NCBI RefSeq assembly: GCF_900110065.1
Contig: NZ_FOCI01000022.1
Coordinates: forward strand, 1-56,163
Reading direction: 5' to 3'
Source of the DNA: Loktanella fryxellensis
GTDB lineage: Bacteria > Pseudomonadota > Alphaproteobacteria > Rhodobacterales > Rhodobacteraceae
Length of the DNA: 56,163 bases
Positions 18,415 to 28,250 of the stretch are shown in pieces; the first letter of the stretch is position 1; every line of letters begins with the position of its first letter. The position numbers were made by a program, and so were the translations under genes. Under the pieces are notes generated by a model. That model saw nothing but the letters and a program-made list of their open reading frames with translations, had not been told where the DNA came from and ran no database searches.

Positions 18415-18503
18415 ACGGCGCTTTCAATTAATCCATTGCCTGTCGGTGGCGGCAAAGGTCATCCTGTCCTCAATCAACGAGTGGAAACAATCCACCGGGA
18501 TAG

Positions 18504-19625
<1,122 letters not shown>

Positions 19626-19672
19626 CGGCCAAGCCCCGATCCCGCGGGCCGCGCGCCCGCCACCCCACCGAT

Positions 19673-19701
19673 TTCACCGTTACCGCCGGTGCCTTCACCG
19701 T
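19673..19701 (+). promoter_or_regulatory. Direct repeat TTCACCGT with 21-base period
   Basis: TTCACCGT occurs at 19673-19680 and 19694-19701, two helical turns apart, just before the hairpin pair. Such phasing suits binding of a dimer to one face of the DNA. No matching regulator is known to me. Confidence 0.3.
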
Positions 19702-19778
19702 GGCAGCCCTGCATGGGCTGCCACGCGGGCACTACCTTTGCCCCGCTGTTCCCGCTTGGAACATGCGGGGTTTTTTTT
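19700..19778 (+). ncRNA. Candidate small RNA: two hairpins ending in a strong terminator
   Basis: Between ccrM and the reductase gene, a perfect 10-bp hairpin (19700-19709 with 19715-19724, five-base loop) is followed by a 16-base linker containing CACTACCTTTG and then the terminator hairpin at 19741-19770. This hairpin, linker and terminator layout is that of a small regulatory RNA of alphaproteobacteria, but it could also be the 3' end of the ccrM message. No Rfam family was assigned; the suhB/mmgR family is worth testing. Confidence 0.4.
19741..19778 (+). terminator. Intrinsic terminator with eight T
   Basis: CCCCGC (19741-19746) and TGTTCC (19747-19752) pair with GGAACA (19758-19763) and GCGGGG (19765-19770), with one bulged T. 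Eight T follow at 19771-19778. This is the strongest intrinsic terminator in the window and would stop transcripts from ccrM or the candidate small RNA. Confidence 0.85.
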
Positions 19779-19857
19779 GCGAGGCGCTGTCCCGGGGTCG
19801 GATTTGGCAACGGGCGTCGGGGGGCTAGGTCATGACGCAACTTGAAGGAGACGCCCC

Positions 19858-20889
19858 ATGACCGACGCCACCCGCATGGTCCTCGCCAGCCGCCCGCAGG
19901 GCAAACCCGTGCCTGACAATTTCCGCAAGGAGGAGGTCACGCTGCCCGCCCTGACCGATGGCACGTTCCTCGTCCGGGTGATCTGGCTGTCGCTGGACCC
20001 CTACATGCGGGGCCGGATGGACGACGCCAAATCCTATGCGAAGCCCGTCGCCATCGGCGACACGATGGAAGGCGGCGCCGTGGGCGAGGTCATGAACAGC
20101 CGCAATGCGGACTATCCCAAGGGCGCCATCGTGGCCGGCGCCTTCGGCTGGACCACCCACGCGGTCAGCGACGGGACCAGCGTGCGGATCGTCGATCCCG
20201 CCGTGGCCCCCATTTCGACCGCGCAGGGTGTGCTGGGGATGCCCGGCATCACGGCCTGGGTCGGGTTGAACGACATCGGCCGCGCACAGGACGGCGAGAC
20301 GATCGTGGTGTCCGCCGCGACCGGGGCGGTGGGTGCCATCGTCGGGCAATTGGCCCGCGCGCGGAACATGCGCGTGATCGGCGTCGCCGGCGGGGCGGAC
20401 AAGTGTGCCCATGCGGTGCAGGATCTGGGCTATCACGCCTGCCTCGACCACCACGCCCACGATGCCAAATCCCTGTCGCAGGCCATCGCCGATGCGGCAC
20501 CCGACGGCGTCGACGTCTATTTCGAAAGCGTCGGTGGCAAGACGCTGGAGGCAGTCCTGCCCCACATGAACACGCATGGCCGCATCGCCCTGTGCGGCAT
20601 GATCGCATGGTATTCCGGTCACGGCATCGGCGATGCACAGCCTTTGCCGACCGTCTGGAGACACATCCTGACACGGCGACTGCTGGTCGAGGGGTTCATC
20701 AGCTTCGATCACTTCCACAAGTTCGACGCGTTCCTGGCAGAGGTCGGCCCGATGGTCCGCGACGGCCGCATCACCTACCGCGAAGATATCGCCGAAGGAC
20801 TGGAGAATGCCCCCGACGCTTTCCTGCGGATGCTGTCGGGGGGCAATTTCGGCAAGCAGTTGGTGCGTGTCGGCGCCGATCCGGCCTGA
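19858..20889 (+). CDS. NADP-dependent medium-chain reductase, curcumin/leukotriene reductase type
   Basis: The 343-residue protein is a zinc-free medium-chain dehydrogenase/reductase: LDPYMRGRM near residue 47, the nucleotide-binding stretch VSAATGAVGAIVGQLA near residue 155 and FESVGGKTLEAVLPHM after it. These enzymes reduce the double bond of enones with NADPH in the cytoplasm; the substrate cannot be told. The start has AAGGAG seven bases upstream. It lies alone after a strong terminator and is probably transcribed singly. Confidence 0.88.
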   Translation: MTDATRMVLASRPQGKPVPDNFRKEEVTLPALTDGTFLVRVIWLSLDPYMRGRMDDAKSYAKPVAIGDTMEGGAVGEVMNSRNADYPKGAIVAGAFGWTTHAVSDGTSVRIVDPAVAPISTAQGVLGMPGITAWVGLNDIGRAQDGETIVVSAATGAVGAIVGQLARARNMRVIGVAGGADKCAHAVQDLGYHACLDHHAHDAKSLSQAIADAAPDGVDVYFESVGGKTLEAVLPHMNTHGRIALCGMIAWYSGHGIGDAQPLPTVWRHILTRRLLVEGFISFDHFHKFDAFLAEVGPMVRDGRITYREDIAEGLENAPDAFLRMLSGGNFGKQLVRVGADPA

Positions 20890-21202
20890 CTGAGGCAGAC
20901 ATATCGCACCAGTCGGTCTGCACGGTGCCGCGGACATCGTGGCACTCCGCACACCGACCGGAGCGGCCAAGCGTTTGCGCATGATGCGAAAGGTCGCGCG
21001 CCCGGCCGCCCGGATACGCCCGCCGCGCGATCCACCGACACGGCCTTGCCGTATCATCCGGGACATCCCGCCGTCGAGTGTCTGATGGCCTGCACCGTAT
21101 GGACCCTTGGATCACGCGATGTGCCCGCGACAGGTCACTAGCCGCCCAATCATCGCGCCGCTAATGCGCAATCTGTCATCGAAGATGCGGAGTGCACGCA
21201 TG
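20890..21202. other. 313-base intergenic stretch between convergent genes
   Basis: I see no gene, RNA gene or strong terminator here. Short open frames in it have no signal or domain and no ribosome-binding site. Confidence 0.5.
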
Positions 21203-22348
21203 TCAGCGGGGCCATGGGTTTGTCGCGGCCTTGTATGCGGACCAGTCCTTGATGTGCGGGTAATGGGCGCGGCGCCATGCCTTGACCTGCGGGTTCATCA
21301 TCCGGCGCCACAGCGGTGGAACCATCGCCGCGATTCCCATGATCGAATAGCCATAGGGCAGTTGCGGCGCCTCGTCCGGGGCGTAGGTCTGCAACAAGGG
21401 AAACCGCCGGTCGGGCTTGTAATGGTGATCCGAGTGCCGCTGCAGGTTGATAAGCAACCAGTTGGACGCCTTATGCGCGGCATTCCACGAATGGTGCGGC
21501 TTGACGTGTTCGTATTTGCCATCACCCAGATGCTCTCGCGTCAGGCCGTAATGTTCGATGTAGTTCACCAGTTCCAGATGCCACGCGGCGATGAACGCCT
21601 GCCACAGGAACAGCGCCAGCCCCAGCCATCCACCGATCAGCAGCGACAGCGCCAGAAACCCCGCCTGCATGGCCCAATAGGTCCAGAACGGGTTGCTGCG
21701 GTCGTGCCATGGCTTGCCCTTGCGTGCCAGCATCGCCGCCTCGGCCCGCAGGGCAGAGCCATAGCATTGCCGCAGGACGCGCGGGAAATACCGATGGAAC
21801 CCTTCGTTGTAGCGGGCCGTGACGGGATCGCGCGGTGTGGCGACATAGCGGTGATGCACCAGCAGGTGTTCCGACCGGAAATGCGAATACATCGCCATCG
21901 CCAGCAGGATGTCGGCCATCCGGCGTTCGATCCGGGGCCGCTGGTGCATCAATTCGTGGCTGTAGTTGATGCCGATGGTCCCGGTGATCACCCCCATGCC
22001 GAAGAACAGCCCGACCAGTTCCCATCCGCCCAGATGATCCGCGCGGGTCGCATAGTATATGATGCCGAACAGGGTCGCGGCCTGCAGCGGTGCCCAGACG
22101 ATGGTGATGATGCGATACCACCACAGCTGATCGTCGGGTGTTTCGGTGTCTGCATTCGCTTCGTTCAAGCCGGCGAAGATGTCGATGATCCCGAACAGAT
22201 ACCAGGTACAGAACGGCACCAGCAGCACGGCCCAGCCGCCCCAGATTGCGCTGACCCAGGCAATCGGCACCAGCAGCAGCGACAGCCAGAACGGCAGGGC
22301 CGCGGACAGGCGGCCGATGGCGGGTGTGGTGGCGGCGGTGGCGGTCAT
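21203..22348 (-). CDS. alkB: Alkane 1-monooxygenase, AlkB-type integral membrane di-iron enzyme
   Basis: The 381-residue membrane protein has six hydrophobic helices and the histidine boxes of AlkB: HELMHQ near residue 130, HLLVHHRYVATPRDP near residue 155 and LQRHSDHHYKPDRRFP near residue 300. It hydroxylates the end carbon of alkanes or related hydrophobic chains in the inner membrane and needs rubredoxin. Neither rubredoxin, its reductase nor a regulator is in the window, so electrons must come from genes elsewhere. The only alternative would be another member of the same desaturase/hydroxylase group. Confidence 0.9.
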   Translation of the reverse strand: MTATAATTPAIGRLSAALPFWLSLLLVPIAWVSAIWGGWAVLLVPFCTWYLFGIIDIFAGLNEANADTETPDDQLWWYRIITIVWAPLQAATLFGIIYYATRADHLGGWELVGLFFGMGVITGTIGINYSHELMHQRPRIERRMADILLAMAMYSHFRSEHLLVHHRYVATPRDPVTARYNEGFHRYFPRVLRQCYGSALRAEAAMLARKGKPWHDRSNPFWTYWAMQAGFLALSLLIGGWLGLALFLWQAFIAAWHLELVNYIEHYGLTREHLGDGKYEHVKPHHSWNAAHKASNWLLINLQRHSDHHYKPDRRFPLLQTYAPDEAPQLPYGYSIMGIAAMVPPLWRRMMNPQVKAWRRAHYPHIKDWSAYKAATNPWPR

Positions 22349-22389
22349 CGGGTCCTCTTGCGCGGCGAATATGTGCCCAATATGGCGAT

Positions 22390-23445
22390 CTAGCCGCCAA
22401 ACGGTAAAGATTCTGCCACCAGGTCATGGACCTTGCGCATCACCGTCGGCAAGGCTGCGGGGGTAAAGACGCCGCGACGCTGAAAAAACCCCTTTTCCGG
22501 CATGGAATCCGACCCTACGACAGCCCACAGGATCGTCAGCTCCAGATGGAAATGCGTGAAGGTGTGACGCGCGGTCGCATCCAACCGCCGCCAATCGGCA
22601 CCCACGGGCGGCGCTGGTCGCGGGTCGTCGGACCAGTCTGACCCCGGAAACCCGAGCATCCCGCCCAGCAGACCCGTGTCCGGCCGCGTCTCGACCAGCC
22701 ACGCGCCGTCGCTGCGGCGCACGACATAGACGAAACCGTGGCGCACCGGCACGGCCTTTTTCGGGGTCTTGCGCGGCAGGCTGGCCGCCGTTCCCGCGAT
22801 CCGCCCGGCGCAGCCATCGCGCCACGGACAGATCCCGCAGGCCGGCGATTTGGGCGTGCAGATCGTGGCGCCCAGATCCATGACCGCCTGCGCATAGTCG
22901 CCGGGGCGGTCCTGCGGCGTCAGGGCGGCGGCCAGCGCCATCAGGTGCGGCTTGGCTGTGGGCAGCGGCGTGTGCACGTCATGGATACGCGCCATGACAC
23001 GCTCCACATTGCCGTCCAGCACCGTTTCCGGCCTGTCGAAGGCGATGGCCGCGACGGCAGCGGCGGTATAGGGGCCGATCCCTGGCAGGGTCAGCAATAC
23101 GTCGCGGTCTGACGGGAACACGCCGCCATGATCGGCCACGACCACACGGGCGCATTTCAGCAGATTGCGGGCGCGGGCGTAATATCCAAGCCCAGCCCAC
23201 GCAGCCATCACGTCGGCATCGTCCGCCGCCGCCAGATCGGAGACCGTGGGCCATCGCGCCGTGAACTTGCGCCAGTAATCGCGCACGGCGGCCACGGTCG
23301 TCTGCTGCAACATCACCTCCGACAGCCAGATACCGTAGGGGTCTGGCAGACGGCCCGCCTTGCGGTCGGCGGGTGGCACACGCCATGGCATCGACCGCGC
23401 ATGCACGTCGTACCAGTCCAGCAGTTGCAACGGCCGGTCACGCAT
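22390..23445 (-). CDS. mutY: A/G-specific adenine DNA glycosylase
   Basis: The 351-residue enzyme removes adenine mispaired with 8-oxoguanine. It has the helix-hairpin-helix LPGIGPYTAAAVAAIAFD, with the catalytic region in VMLQQTTVAAV, and the 4Fe-4S ligands C-x6-C-x2-C-x5-C (CTPKSPACGICPWRDGC). The C-terminal NUDIX-like domain (FVYVVRRSDGAWLVETRP...) recognises 8-oxoguanine. It is divergent from the DUF721 gene, as in other Rhodobacterales. Confidence 0.95.
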   Translation of the reverse strand: MRDRPLQLLDWYDVHARSMPWRVPPADRKAGRLPDPYGIWLSEVMLQQTTVAAVRDYWRKFTARWPTVSDLAAADDADVMAAWAGLGYYARARNLLKCARVVVADHGGVFPSDRDVLLTLPGIGPYTAAAVAAIAFDRPETVLDGNVERVMARIHDVHTPLPTAKPHLMALAAALTPQDRPGDYAQAVMDLGATICTPKSPACGICPWRDGCAGRIAGTAASLPRKTPKKAVPVRHGFVYVVRRSDGAWLVETRPDTGLLGGMLGFPGSDWSDDPRPAPPVGADWRRLDATARHTFTHFHLELTILWAVVGSDSMPEKGFFQRRGVFTPAALPTVMRKVHDLVAESLPFGG

Positions 23446-23503
23446 TGTTCATGGCCTCCCACCCTGACTTGGCCTGCGGTGCGACATAGATTAAACCTTG
23501 ATC

Positions 23504-24019
23504 ATGAAACAGCCTTACCGCACCTCATCGACCCGCGGTTTTTCCCGCGCCGTCACGCTGATGCAGTCGCGCATCCGCGCCGGCAGCGAAGGGCGTGGCT
23601 TTGCCGAGACGCGGTTGCTGACCCATTGGGCGGCCTTCGTGGGCGAGGATGTGGCGGCTGTCGCAACGCCCGTCAACGTGGGCTATGGCCGCGGCGGCAT
23701 GGGCGCGACGCTGACGATCCTGACGACAGGCGCGAATGCGCCGATGCTGGAAATGCAGAAGCCCCAGATTCTGGACCGGGTGAATGGCTGCTACGGCTAC
23801 CGCGCGATCGCGCGCATCCGCATCACCCAGACCGCACCCACGGGCTTTGCCGAAGGTCGCGTCGCCTTTGCGGCGGCCCCGAAGGCCCCGCCACTGCCCG
23901 ACCCCGCCACGCAGGACCGCGCCCGGGCGGTCGCGTCTGGAGTCGCCAACGACGATCTGAGGGCCGCACTCGAGGCGCTGGCAGCCAAGGTGCTGTCGAA
24001 ACCCAAGACCCGAACCTGA
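23504..24019 (+). CDS. DUF721 (DciA-like) protein
   Basis: The 171-residue protein has an N-terminal DUF721 domain (about residues 10-110, with LTHWAAFVGEDVAAVATPVNV and the NGCYGYRAIARIRIT stretch), the family that includes DciA, the helicase operator. The C-terminal part is alanine-rich. The ATG at 23504 was taken, not the TTG two codons earlier. It lies between mutY and a DsbA-like gene; a role in DNA replication is possible, not shown. Confidence 0.8.
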   Translation: MKQPYRTSSTRGFSRAVTLMQSRIRAGSEGRGFAETRLLTHWAAFVGEDVAAVATPVNVGYGRGGMGATLTILTTGANAPMLEMQKPQILDRVNGCYGYRAIARIRITQTAPTGFAEGRVAFAAAPKAPPLPDPATQDRARAVASGVANDDLRAALEALAAKVLSKPKTRT

Positions 24020-24030
24020 AGGAACCTCCC

Positions 24031-24696
24031 ATGCAACGCAGAACCCTCTTGACCGCAGGCGGCGCCGCCGTCGTCCTTGGCAGCAGCCTGACCCTGACCG
24101 GCAGCGCCTGGGCGCAGGATGCGGCCCCTGCAGATGCCGCGACAACCGATGCGGCGCCCGCCGATGCCGGGATGATCCCCGATATGGTCATCGGTGCCGC
24201 GGATGCACCGGTGCAGATGACCGAATACGCCAGCTTCACCTGCCCGCATTGCGCCGACTTCCACGCCACGGTCTGGCCGCAGCTGAAGGCCGACTATATC
24301 GACACCGGCAAGGTGCGCTTCACCTACCGCGAGGTGTATTTCGACCGCTTCGGCCTGTGGGCGTCGATGATCGCGCGCTGTGGCGGAGAGATGCGGTTCT
24401 TCGGCATCACCGACTTGGTCTATGACACGCAGCGCACGTGGACGGCCAGTGGCGATCCGGCAACGATCGCGGCAGAGCTGCGCAAGCTGGGCAAGACCGC
24501 AGGTCTGACCGACGCGATGCTGGACGAGTGCCTGAACGACGCGGAGATGGCGCAGAACCTGGTGACGTGGTTCGAGGCGAATGCCGAAGCCGACGATGTG
24601 ACCGGCACCCCGAGCTTCCTCATCAACGGGACCAAGTATTCCAACATGTCCTATGACGAGATGAAGGTGATTCTGGACGAAGCCGCAGCCGGCTGA
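24031..24696 (+). CDS. DsbA-family thiol-disulphide oxidoreductase
   Basis: The 221-residue exported protein has a signal peptide of about 29 residues that begins with paired arginines (QRRTLLTAGG), so the Tat route is possible. A linker repeating DAAPADA follows. The thioredoxin fold carries the active site C71-P-H-C74 and the cis-proline loop GTPSF. It would oxidise or isomerise disulphides in periplasmic proteins. AAGGA precedes the ATG by about seven bases. Its stop overlaps the next start (TGATG). Confidence 0.9.
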   Translation: MQRRTLLTAGGAAVVLGSSLTLTGSAWAQDAAPADAATTDAAPADAGMIPDMVIGAADAPVQMTEYASFTCPHCADFHATVWPQLKADYIDTGKVRFTYREVYFDRFGLWASMIARCGGEMRFFGITDLVYDTQRTWTASGDPATIAAELRKLGKTAGLTDAMLDECLNDAEMAQNLVTWFEANAEADDVTGTPSFLINGTKYSNMSYDEMKVILDEAAAG

Positions 24697-25820
24697 TGCG
24701 CCCGCTGGAAGGGCTGCGCGTCGTCGAACTGGCGCGAATCCTGGCCGGCCCATGGGCCGGTCAGACTCTGGCCGATCTGGGGGCCGATGTCGTCAAGGTC
24801 GAAAGCCCTGAAGGCGACGATACCCGTCGCTGGGGTCCGCCGTTCGTCGATCACGACGGACAGCGGGCGGCGGCGTATTTCCATGGCACCAACCGTGGCA
24901 AGACATCGGTCACCGCCGATTTCCGCACGGCGCAGGGGCAGGACCACGTGCGCGCCCTGATCGCCGATGCGGATGTGGTGATCGAGAACTTCAAGGTCGG
25001 TGGCCTTGCGCAATACGGGCTCGACTATGCCAGTTTGGCGGCGATCAACCCGCGACTGATCTGGTGTTCGATCACCGGCTTCGGACAGGACGGTCCCTAT
25101 GCGCAACGGGCGGGTTACGACTATATCATTCAGGGCATGTCGGGGCTGATGTCGGTGACGGGCGCGCCCGACGGGCAGCCGCAGCGCGTCGGCGTGGCCG
25201 TCGTCGATCTGTTCACCGGACTTTATGCCAGTACGGCAATTCTGGCCGCAGTCCAGCAGCGGCAGGTCACGGGGCGCGGTCAGCAGATCGACATGGCGCT
25301 GTTCGACGTGGCCGTCGCCGTCATGGCCAATCAGGCGATGAACTATCTGACGACCGGCGGTGCCCCTGCACGGATCGGCAACACGCATCCGAACCTGATG
25401 CCCTATCAGGTCTTCGACTGTGCCGACGGGCACCTGATCGTGGCCGTCGGCAACGATGCGCAGTACCGGCGGCTGTGCGACGTCCTCGACGTGGTGCATC
25501 TGGCGCAGGACCCCGCCTATGCCACCAATGCCGACCGTCTGTCGCGGCGCGAGGTGCTGACGGCGCTGCTGGCGGCGGCCATCGCCGGTTGGTCGCGCGA
25601 TGCCCTGCTGGCCGCCTGCGAGGCGCAGGGCATACCAGCCGGGCCGATCAACGATCTGGCACAGGTCTTTGCCGACCCCCAGATCGTTCATCGCGGGTTG
25701 CAGGTCGATCTGGACGGCGTGCCGGGGATGCGGACGCCGATCCGCATGTCGGATGCCGACCTGAGCCCGCGCGGACCCGCACCGACGTTGAGTGCCATCG
25801 GGACGCCTGACGCAGGGTGA
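24696..25820 (+). CDS. CaiB/BaiF family CoA-transferase
   Basis: The 374-residue protein is a class III CoA-transferase: PLEGLRVVELARILAGPWAGQTLADLGADVVKVE at the N-terminus is the family hallmark and DLFTGLYAS holds the likely catalytic aspartate region. It moves CoA between carboxylic acids in the cytoplasm; the acids are unknown. It overlaps the DsbA-like gene by one base, but a shared function is not obvious. Confidence 0.9.
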   Translation: MRPLEGLRVVELARILAGPWAGQTLADLGADVVKVESPEGDDTRRWGPPFVDHDGQRAAAYFHGTNRGKTSVTADFRTAQGQDHVRALIADADVVIENFKVGGLAQYGLDYASLAAINPRLIWCSITGFGQDGPYAQRAGYDYIIQGMSGLMSVTGAPDGQPQRVGVAVVDLFTGLYASTAILAAVQQRQVTGRGQQIDMALFDVAVAVMANQAMNYLTTGGAPARIGNTHPNLMPYQVFDCADGHLIVAVGNDAQYRRLCDVLDVVHLAQDPAYATNADRLSRREVLTALLAAAIAGWSRDALLAACEAQGIPAGPINDLAQVFADPQIVHRGLQVDLDGVPGMRTPIRMSDADLSPRGPAPTLSAIGTPDAG

Positions 25821-25827
25821 TGCTGCT

Positions 25828-25843
25828 GGGGGGCCAGCCCCCC
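25828..25843. terminator. G/C hairpin between convergent genes, part of a roseobacter-type repeat
   Basis: Six G (25828-25833) pair with six C (25838-25843). The following CGGAGTATTTGCGGCAAGAT matches a motif I recall downstream of many Rhodobacterales genes. It lies between the convergent CoA-transferase and lpxK genes and may serve both as a terminator. Only one copy was noticed in this window. Confidence 0.45.
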
Positions 25844-25868
25844 GGAGTATTTGCGGCAAGATGATGGG

Positions 25869-26846
25869 CTAGAGCCCCAGCGCGGTCAGGCGGGTTTCCA
25901 ACGGGGTCGGATCAGCGATGTGCAGGCGCACGGGCAGGGTCAGGACCTGCGTGCGGAAGGTCTGCGTCAGGCGGACGGCATCCTTTTCGGTCGTCACAAG
26001 CTGCGCATTGGCGACCTGCGCGTCGTGGGTCAGGCGCGTCATCAAGGCTGACGTCAGCGGTTGATGATCGCTCAGCGGTTCCGCATGGATCACCTCGCAG
26101 CCAAGGCCGCGCAGGGTGGCAAAGAACTTGGCCGGATGCCCGATCCCCGCAAAGGCGAAGACCCGCATCCCCGCCCACGGCATGCCCGTCGGCAGCGGGC
26201 GCAACGCGCCGGACAGGTCGGGCGCCTGCCAGCGGGCTGCAAAGTCCGCCTGCGCCGCAGCATCGCCGATCGCCAGCAACAGGTCGGCACGGGCGAGGCC
26301 CACGGCCACGGGTTCGCGCAGGGGACCGGCGGGCAGGACGCGACCGTTGCCGAACCCGCGCGCCGCATCCACCACCACGATGGACAGGTCCTGCACCACA
26401 CTCGGGTTCTGGAACCCGTCGTCCAGCACCACGACCGTCGCACCTGCCGCGATGGCCGCCTGCACCCCCTGTGCACGGTCGCGCGCCACCCACGCGGGCG
26501 CAAAGGCGGACAGCAGCAGCGGTTCGTCCCCCGTCTGGTCAGCGGTGTGGCTTCGGGCGTCGACCTGCACCGGTCCGGTCAGACTGCTGCCATGCCCCCG
26601 GCTGACGACATGCGGCACCTGTCCGCGCGCGGACAACATCTGCACCAGCGCCATGACCGTCGGCGTCTTGCCCGTCCCGCCGGCGTTGATGTTGCCGACG
26701 CAGATCACCGGGACCGACACGCGCAGACCGGGCTGCCGCAGGCGCCGGGCGGTGGCTGCGGCATAGGCGGCGCCCAGCGGCTGCAACAGGCGGGCACGCC
26801 AGTCGGGGCGGTCGGGGGGGGTGAACCAGAACTGCGGTGCCTGCAT
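25869..26846 (-). CDS. lpxK: Tetraacyldisaccharide 4'-kinase
   Basis: The 325-residue inner-membrane enzyme phosphorylates the 4' position of the lipid A precursor. The P-loop [17 protein letters not shown] and the VVLDDGFQN motif are those of LpxK. The start ATG at 26846 overlaps the stop of the Kdo-transferase-like gene; a GTG one codon earlier is possible. It ends an envelope gene cluster on the minus strand. Confidence 0.93.
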   Translation of the reverse strand: MQAPQFWFTPPDRPDWRARLLQPLGAAYAAATARRLRQPGLRVSVPVICVGNINAGGTGKTPTVMALVQMLSARGQVPHVVSRGHGSSLTGPVQVDARSHTADQTGDEPLLLSAFAPAWVARDRAQGVQAAIAAGATVVVLDDGFQNPSVVQDLSIVVVDAARGFGNGRVLPAGPLREPVAVGLARADLLLAIGDAAAQADFAARWQAPDLSGALRPLPTGMPWAGMRVFAFAGIGHPAKFFATLRGLGCEVIHAEPLSDHQPLTSALMTRLTHDAQVANAQLVTTEKDAVRLTQTFRTQVLTLPVRLHIADPTPLETRLTALGL

Positions 26847-27922
26847 CACAATCCCGCCTCGTCCAGCCGCTGGCGGATCATCGTGACGATCCTGTCCGTC
26901 GCCTCTGCCCCGCGCGAGGTGACGTCCCAGCCCGCCATCGCCATGGCGGCGACGCGGTCGGCGGCCAGCAACGCCTCGACCGCGCGACCCACGCCGGCAG
27001 CGTTGTCGACCTGCAGCGTGGCTCCGGCCCGCGCAAGTCGGTCATAGCGCTCGGCAAAGGGGGCCGTCCGGGGACCGTGGATCAGGACGGACCCGAGGGC
27101 TGCCGCCTCGAACGGGTCCTGTGCCGCCGACTGTGTCAGGGTGCCTACCGCAAGCGTCACGGTGGCCAGCCTTAGCCACAGTCCGATCTCCTCCGCGGCG
27201 TCGATCACATGCACCTGGACGTTTTCGTCGGGCGCGCAGCTCTCTGACCGCAGGCTGGCGGGCAGGCCCAGCGCCTCGAAGCCCGCGACAAAGGCGGAGC
27301 CCGCACCCGGCACGGCGGTCGTGACGGCCAGCAGCAGGCGGTGCGACCGACGGGCCGCATGACGCTGCGCCGCGGCCAGCGTTGCAACATCGCCAAGTTC
27401 TGCCTGGGTCGCAAGCCACAGCGGACGGCTGCGCAGGATATCGGCCAGCGCACGGCGGTCGGCCTCCACATGGGGCAGGACGGCCGGTGGATCTTCCAGC
27501 AGGCCGACGGCATGGGTACGGTTCGGGGCCGCACCCGCCGCGACGAAGGCGGCAGCGGCCATCGGATCGCGGGTATAGACGGCGCGCAGGCGCGACAGGA
27601 TGGCCCGGCTGCGCGACGGGAACCAACGGTTCACGAACCCGTCCAGGGCGCTCGCGTCCGCGTCGATCACGATCACCGGAACCTTCGCCTCTGTCACGGT
27701 CGCAAGGACGGCGGCATCCAGCGCCCCACCGACCCACAGCATCATCATCGGCGACAACCGGTCCAGATGGGCCGTGACGGTTCTGCGCCCCTCGGGCTGC
27801 GGATCATGCGTGACCGCGAACGTCACATCCTCGCCGTCGGCGCGCAGGCGGGCGTCAAGGGCGGCGACCGCCGCCGCATGGGCCGGCGTCGCACAGCGCG
27901 CCCAGACGACCGGTTCCACCAT
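26846..27922 (-). CDS. Kdo-transferase-like glycosyltransferase, short and divergent WaaA homologue
   Basis: The 358-residue protein has the N-terminal glycosyltransferase domain of WaaA proteins ([21 protein letters not shown] near the start) and the nucleotide-binding stretch [26 protein letters not shown]. It is about 60-70 residues shorter than typical Kdo transferases and lacks their N-terminal membrane helix. The usual GGHNPLE-like motif reads [11 protein letters not shown]. Given its place beside lpxK it may still add Kdo to lipid A, but altered specificity or loss of activity is possible. Confidence 0.75.
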   Translation of the reverse strand: MVEPVVWARCATPAHAAAVAALDARLRADGEDVTFAVTHDPQPEGRRTVTAHLDRLSPMMMLWVGGALDAAVLATVTEAKVPVIVIDADASALDGFVNRWFPSRSRAILSRLRAVYTRDPMAAAAFVAAGAAPNRTHAVGLLEDPPAVLPHVEADRRALADILRSRPLWLATQAELGDVATLAAAQRHAARRSHRLLLAVTTAVPGAGSAFVAGFEALGLPASLRSESCAPDENVQVHVIDAAEEIGLWLRLATVTLAVGTLTQSAAQDPFEAAALGSVLIHGPRTAPFAERYDRLARAGATLQVDNAAGVGRAVEALLAADRVAAMAMAGWDVTSRGAEATDRIVTMIRQRLDEAGL

Positions 27923-27931
27923 GACTGTGGA

Positions 27932-28177
27932 TCAGAGCCCGAGTTCTTCGGTCGGAGAGGCGGCGACGGCTTCGTCCCGCAGGCGGTGGATATGCGCGAT
28001 GAAGTAGCGGGTATGCGCGTCGTCCACGGTGCGCTGGGCGTTCGCCTTCCACGCGGCAAAGGCGCTGGCGTAGTCGGGGAACATGCCGACGATGTGGATG
28101 TCGTTCACGTCGCGGAACGCCGTCTTGGTCGGGTCGATCAATTCGCCGCCGAAGACGAGGTGCAGGCGCTGGGTCAT
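27932..28177 (-). CDS. DUF4170 domain protein
   Basis: The 81-residue soluble protein (QRLHLVFGGELIDP, IVGMFPDYASAFAAWK, RYFIAHIHRL) matches DUF4170, a small conserved alphaproteobacterial family without known function. The ATG at 28177 has GTGGAG seven bases upstream; an earlier start at 28189 is less likely. It lies nine bases before the Kdo-transferase-like gene, so a link to envelope assembly is possible. Confidence 0.85.
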   Translation of the reverse strand: MTQRLHLVFGGELIDPTKTAFRDVNDIHIVGMFPDYASAFAAWKANAQRTVDDAHTRYFIAHIHRLRDEAVAASPTEELGL

Positions 28178-28201
28178 GGGATACTCCACGGGGACAGGGT
28201 C

Positions 28202-28217
28202 AGGTTGCGCGCAACCT
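28202..28217. promoter_or_regulatory. Perfect 16-base palindrome before the DUF4170 gene
   Basis: AGGTTGCGCGCAACCT is a complete palindrome 25 bases upstream of the DUF4170 start and downstream of the cysQ stop. It may be an operator or, as RNA, a small hairpin; there is no T run to support a terminator. Confidence 0.35.
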
Positions 28218-28250
28218 ATTGAGGGCGGCCTTGCGTGACAACCGCTTGCG

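Noticed and set aside
18428-18436. TTAATCCAT upstream of ccrM as a CtrA site
   Set aside because: It resembles the CtrA half-site TTAACCAT but has an extra base, and no second half-site was seen. Too weak to report as a site.
23128-24030. Long in-frame extension upstream of the DsbA-like protein
   Set aside because: It crosses mutY and the DUF721 gene. The signal peptide and Shine-Dalgarno put the true start at 24031.
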